Shown here piece after piece: positions 6,030-8,576 of a stretch of DNA of 8,576 nucleotides (position 1 is its first letter; each line of letters opens with the position of its first letter). The notes under the pieces are model-generated. The model worked only from the letters and a program-made list of their open reading frames with translations. It searched no databases and had not been told where the DNA came from. The stretch is from positions 1 to 8,576 of the forward strand of contig CAJOQZ010000197.1 in NCBI GenBank assembly GCA_905236585.1, written 5' to 3'. Origin of the DNA: an uncultured Lachnospiraceae bacterium. Lineage in GTDB: Bacteria > Bacillota > Clostridia > Lachnospirales > Lachnospiraceae. Both the position numbers and the translations under genes were made by a program.

Positions 6030-6413
6030 ATGAAAATCCTTATTATTGAAGATAAGTCCGAAAAGTATATTGATATTGTTATGACGCTTAAATCGGAAGG
6101 CTGGAGCAATGTAGAAAAAGCCGGAACGGTAGAGGAGGCGATGGATAAAATCGTATATGCAATGGATTCGGCAGAGCCGTATGATATTGTGATAACGGAT
6201 ATGCATTATCCACCGGCGAAGGGGATGCCGCCCATAGGCGACGCAGGAGAAAAACTGATACAGGAGATAAAAGAAAAAGATATTCATTTGCCGGTTATCG
6301 TATGTTCGTCGCACAATTATAGTTTGCCTGCGGCAAGTGCTTTTGTTTGGTATCGGAAACAAGGAGCATGGAAGAGAGAATTGATACAGGCGATGAAAGA
6401 CGTCAGTCGGTAG
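6030..6413 (+). CDS. Stand-alone response-regulator receiver protein, atypical
   Basis: The 127-aa protein is a single receiver (REC) domain with no output domain. It begins MKILIIEDKSEKY, with the acidic pair E7/D8, and has the likely phosphoacceptor D57 in DIVITD. The beta-4 segment LPVIVCSS places S93 at the conserved Thr/Ser position. The usual Lys-Pro pair at the end of beta-5 is not present; the region reads VWYRKQGAW (106-114) instead. A Pro/Gly-rich insertion (about 60-72) follows the phosphoacceptor. These features mark a divergent receiver, which could be phosphorylated by a partner kinase or act as an adaptor. Start ATG 6030 has AAAGGA upstream (6016-6021, 8 nt spacing); an in-frame TTG at 6000 has no ribosome site. 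It has its own likely promoter and a terminator 40 nt after its stop, so it is probably transcribed alone. The broken kinase at 1-633 may once have been its partner; this is a guess. Confidence 0.8.
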   Translation: MKILIIEDKSEKYIDIVMTLKSEGWSNVEKAGTVEEAMDKIVYAMDSAEPYDIVITDMHYPPAKGMPPIGDAGEKLIQEIKEKDIHLPVIVCSSHNYSLPAASAFVWYRKQGAWKRELIQAMKDVSR

Positions 6414-6442
6414 AGATGGCAAAAAATTCACAATAAATATTT

Positions 6443-6471
6443 TTGACAGGACAAGCCGAAGTGTCGATTAT
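6443..6471 (+). promoter_or_regulatory. Possible promoter overlapping a terminator hairpin
   Basis: A perfect -35 box TTGACA (6443-6448) is followed, 17 bp later, by GATTAT (6466-6471), which matches the -10 consensus at four of six positions and forms most of the loop of the terminator at 6454-6488. It could drive the gene at 6531, but transcripts would start inside the right arm of the hairpin. This may be a chance match. Confidence 0.35.
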
Positions 6472-6488
6472 AGACACCGGCTTTTTTT
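6454..6488 (+). terminator. Intrinsic terminator after the receiver gene
   Basis: The stem pairs GCCG (6455-6458) with CGGC (6478-6481) and GTGTC (6461-6465) with GACAC (6473-6477), with a two-base A bulge, a 7-nt loop and seven T residues (6482-6488). It lies 40 nt after the receiver stop and is closely related to the terminator at 4634-4663. Confidence 0.88.
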
Positions 6489-6530
6489 ATACTGTTTATA
6501 TCATTATACAAAAAAGAAGGAGGCTGCCTG

Positions 6531-6878
6531 ATGAAATACTATTATCTTTGCCGGTTAAATTTGTTTGACAGAGAGGAGCCGATCGGGATTTATACGGATG
6601 TAAATAAACTGATGGATGCATACTTTTCACAGGCGGTTGTCTTTGCGTTGACGGAGCCGGATGGGTTTGGCGGAAGGGGTTTGCTTGAGTTTTTCACAAA
6701 GGATCACAAGCATTATGTTATCGGGCAGGAAGGATTTGCCTGTTCATGGAGGCAGCTGAAAGAAGTGTTTCCGGTCATGCAGGATGCGCAAACGGACGGT
6801 GCACACTGGCGCATCTATGATACCGGTTCGCATACACTCCTTTATCTGCATATTCCTTACAGAGTGATGTGGCTGTAA
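6531..6878 (+). CDS. Hypothetical 115-aa protein, probably with an altered C-terminus
   Basis: I do not recognise this protein. The start is well supported: AAGGAGG at 6517-6523, 7 nt before the ATG. It begins MKYYYLCRLNLFDREE and has a mixed alpha/beta, aromatic-rich composition, with no membrane helix, signal peptide or metal motif. Roughly the last ten codons (from about 6848) lie over DNA that, in another frame, encodes the Walker B end of a truncated AAA+ domain (AYSL, then the conserved VTTLIREMEN). The original 3' end of this gene therefore seems to have been lost when the AAA+ fragment was joined to it, and the final residues (HIPYRVMWL) are probably not native. It overlaps the possible GTG start of the AAA+ fragment by 10 nt. 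The base composition is lower in GC than that of the AAA+ gene. Confidence 0.6.
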   Translation: MKYYYLCRLNLFDREEPIGIYTDVNKLMDAYFSQAVVFALTEPDGFGGRGLLEFFTKDHKHYVIGQEGFACSWRQLKEVFPVMQDAQTDGAHWRIYDTGSHTLLYLHIPYRVMWL

Positions 6879-8182
6879 CAACGCTGATTCGGGAAATGGA
6901 AAACCGCCGGGACGAAGTGATCGTGATCCTGGCAGGTTATAACGATCGGATGAAGGAGTTTATGAAGTCCAACGAGGGCTTGAAAAGCCGGATTCCACAT
7001 TGGATTGATTTCCCGGATTATTCGGCGGAGGAATTAACGGATATCTTCCGGCAGATGAGCGCAGAGCGGGGATTTACAGTGACCGAAGATGCGGTAAAGC
7101 AAGCGCATTTCATTTTTGAAAAAGTGCGGTGTACGGACAATTTCGGTAATGGAAGGTATGTGCGTAATCTGCTCGACCGTGCGGCGCAGAACCAGGCAGC
7201 CCGGCTGCTTCCGGCGGGAGGGGACGCCTCCGGAATCCGCAGGGGAAGGCTGTTTCGGATCGAAACAGAGGATATCTGTATGCTGGAAGACGGCTTGAGG
7301 AAAGAACGACCCAGCGGCACAGCGCAAAAAGAATTGGATGATTTGATCGGACTTATGGATGTAAAAAAGGTCATTCATAAGGCAATCGCGAATTATAAGC
7401 GCAATAAACTGTGCATGGACAGAGGAATCCTGAGGGACAAGGCAACGCTGCACATGGTTTTTTCCGGCAATCCCGGCACGGCGAAGACGACGGTAGCAAG
7501 GCTGTTCGCGGAGATTTTGAAAGAGGAGAAGGTGCTGCCGACGGGCAATTTTGTTGAAGTTGGACGTGTGGATCTGGTCGGCGATCATGTCGGGATGACG
7601 GCGCCGTTGGTGAAAAAGCGCTTTAGGGAGGCGCAGGGCGGCGTACTGTTTATCGACGAGGCATACGCGCTGTGTGACGGCTACAGGAGCGGGTACGGGG
7701 ACGAGGCAATCAACACGCTGGTGCAGGAAATGGAAAACCACCGGGAGGATGTCATCGTGATTTTCGCCGGATATCCCGAACCGATGAAAGAGTTTCTCGA
7801 TCGGAATCCGGGGATGTCGTCGCGGATTGCTTTTCAGGTGAGTTTTGACGATTATTCGGCGGATGAGTTGTGCGAGATCACGAAACTTTTGGCAAAAAAG
7901 AAGCAGTTGCGCCTAACCGACCGGGCAATGGACATGCTGCGGGAGAACTATCGGAAGATAGTAAAGAGTAAGGATTTCGGCAACGGCAGATATGTCAGGA
8001 AAACCTTGGAGGAAGCCGAAATGAACCTGGCGGAGCGGATCATGGAACTGGAGGAAGACAGGCTCACCTCGAAACTTTTGACGACCATTGACGCCTGCGA
8101 CATCCCGGAGGCGGTGCCGCAGAAGGAAACGGGGAAACATAAAATTGGATTTTTACGGTTCCATCGATTACCTTTCTGGTGA
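6869..8182 (+). CDS. Tandem CbbX/SpoVK-type AAA+ ATPase, 5'-truncated
   Basis: As read from GTG 6869, the 437-aa product holds the C-terminal half of one AAA+ domain and a complete second one. AAA+ proteins of this group remodel protein complexes as ATP-driven rings. The first half-domain has sensor 1 (VIVILAGYND, 17-26), the arginine finger R41 and sensor 2 (FGNGRYVR, 92-99), but no Walker A. Recognisable codons begin earlier, at about 6848 (AYSL of Walker B), in frame with no start codon. The second domain has Walker A GNPGTAKTT (200-208; Ala205 replaces the usual Gly), Walker B VLFIDEAYAL (259-268; D263, E264), sensor 1 (FAGYPEPM), arginine finger R319 and sensor 2 R374. The two domains are clearly duplicates. 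GTG 6869 has only a poor ribosome site and overlaps the upstream stop by 10 nt, so expression would depend on coupling; M10 (6896) is an alternative. I read it as the surviving part of a larger ATPase, function unknown. Confidence 0.8.
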   Translation: MAVTTLIREMENRRDEVIVILAGYNDRMKEFMKSNEGLKSRIPHWIDFPDYSAEELTDIFRQMSAERGFTVTEDAVKQAHFIFEKVRCTDNFGNGRYVRNLLDRAAQNQAARLLPAGGDASGIRRGRLFRIETEDICMLEDGLRKERPSGTAQKELDDLIGLMDVKKVIHKAIANYKRNKLCMDRGILRDKATLHMVFSGNPGTAKTTVARLFAEILKEEKVLPTGNFVEVGRVDLVGDHVGMTAPLVKKRFREAQGGVLFIDEAYALCDGYRSGYGDEAINTLVQEMENHREDVIVIFAGYPEPMKEFLDRNPGMSSRIAFQVSFDDYSADELCEITKLLAKKKQLRLTDRAMDMLRENYRKIVKSKDFGNGRYVRKTLEEAEMNLAERIMELEEDRLTSKLLTTIDACDIPEAVPQKETGKHKIGFLRFHRLPFW

Positions 8183-8576
8183 AGATGGAGGGGACAACAG
8201 GGAGGAGAACTTCCAGTCGGCAAAACATGTCTTAGCCTTTTTTAGATGGGACTGTTTAAGTGACGGAGATTATGGGAGGTTCCTGTGTTCGTTTGCGACG
8301 GAGGAAGAATCAAAAGAATATGCGATTTGTTATGCAAATGCCAATTCCCATATCGTCGGTAATCGAAATACCCTGATAACCCATCTAGACCGCAAAGAAG
8401 ACTTGAAAAGGAGAGTGGAACGTTATGAGGCGTATCAGGCATATCGAAAATACTATAAGGAAATTTTGGAGGCTGTGGTAAATTTTGATGACTGGCCGGA
8501 TTCCTCATCCGGCGGAGGTCCGTTTTTGATGGAAGCCATATTGGAAGCAGTCCCACAGCTTACGGAAAGGCAGCTT
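8145..8576 (+). CDS. Hypothetical protein, partial (runs off the right edge)
   Basis: This frame stays open from before 8145 to the end of the window without a stop and reads like real protein. There is a segment with an FFRWDCLSDGDYGRFL-type aromatic motif (32-47), a charged helix (about 83-112) rich in Arg, Glu and Tyr, and an acidic Pro/Ser/Gly-rich turn before another helix. I do not recognise the family. The start is uncertain: the only plausible upstream codon is TTG 8145 (product beginning MDFYGSIDYL), overlapping the AAA+ gene by 38 nt. No close ribosome site is visible (the nearest purine-rich stretch, AAGGA at 8123-8127, is 17 nt away), and there is no in-frame ATG before 8527. Either translation is coupled to the AAA+ gene or the true 5' end has been lost. 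The antisense frame opposite it is a shadow. Confidence 0.6.
   Translation, partial: MDFYGSIDYLSGEDGGDNREENFQSAKHVLAFFRWDCLSDGDYGRFLCSFATEEESKEYAICYANANSHIVGNRNTLITHLDRKEDLKRRVERYEAYQAYRKYYKEILEAVVNFDDWPDSSSGGGPFLMEAILEAVPQLTERQL

Noticed and set aside
7034..7741. Antisense open frame opposite the AAA+ gene
   Set aside because: The + strand encodes conserved Walker and sensor motifs across this stretch; the antisense product has no recognisable feature.
6891..7750. DNA repeat between about 6891-6940 and 7727-7776 as a mobile or recombination repeat
   Set aside because: The similarity reflects the duplicated AAA+ domain and fades outside the coding motifs.
1..8576. tRNA or rRNA genes, CRISPR arrays, transposases or integrase attachment sites
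   Set aside because: I saw no cloverleaf-like sequence, regular repeat-spacer pattern, transposase or integrase motif anywhere in the window.

Overview
The window looks like the chromosome of a low-to-mid GC Gram-positive anaerobe, probably a clostridial (Lachnospiraceae-like) Firmicute. Several start codons follow strong AAGGAGG-type ribosome sites. The fumarate reductase genes run in the order cytochrome b, flavoprotein, iron-sulfur, as in Bacillus and Wolinella. Transcription stops at compact hairpins with T7 tracts. This assignment is inferred from gene style; there is no rRNA or marker gene in the window. Every gene I accept is on the + strand.

Positions 1-1692 hold the end of a signalling locus. 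First comes a broken sensor histidine kinase (1-633): its N-terminal membrane part and H-box are joined, out of frame, to the tail of a degenerate GGDEF-like domain, and everything between is missing. It is followed, with the ribosome site overlapping the remnant's stop, by an intact membrane protein that carries a zinc ribbon and a RanBP2-type zinc finger (637-1692).

Positions 1754-4663 are a self-contained three-gene fumarate reductase/succinate dehydrogenase-like operon. It encodes a five-helix cytochrome b (1754-2305), a flavoprotein (2317-3951) and an iron-sulfur subunit (3941-4612), and ends at a clear intrinsic terminator. The flavoprotein keeps the catalytic residues but has Gln where the covalent-FAD histidine normally sits. 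This suggests a non-covalent enzyme biased toward fumarate reduction.

Positions 4827-8576 return to signalling or accessory genes: an unrecognised 322-aa protein that ends inside a hairpin with a T6 run (4827-5795); a 234-bp gap with a very good sigma-A promoter; a stand-alone atypical receiver protein (6030-6413) with its own terminator; a small unrecognised gene (6531-6878) that runs into the 5'-truncated part of a tandem CbbX/SpoVK-type AAA+ ATPase (6869-8182); and an unrecognised gene open at the right edge (from about 8145).

The two outer segments look like parts of one eroding accessory module: sensor kinase, receiver, zinc-finger membrane protein, tandem AAA+ ATPase and hypotheticals. 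Two separate gene-fusing deletions can be read directly at about 457-461 and about 6840-6850. The intact genes may still act together in signalling or protein remodelling, but that is inference.
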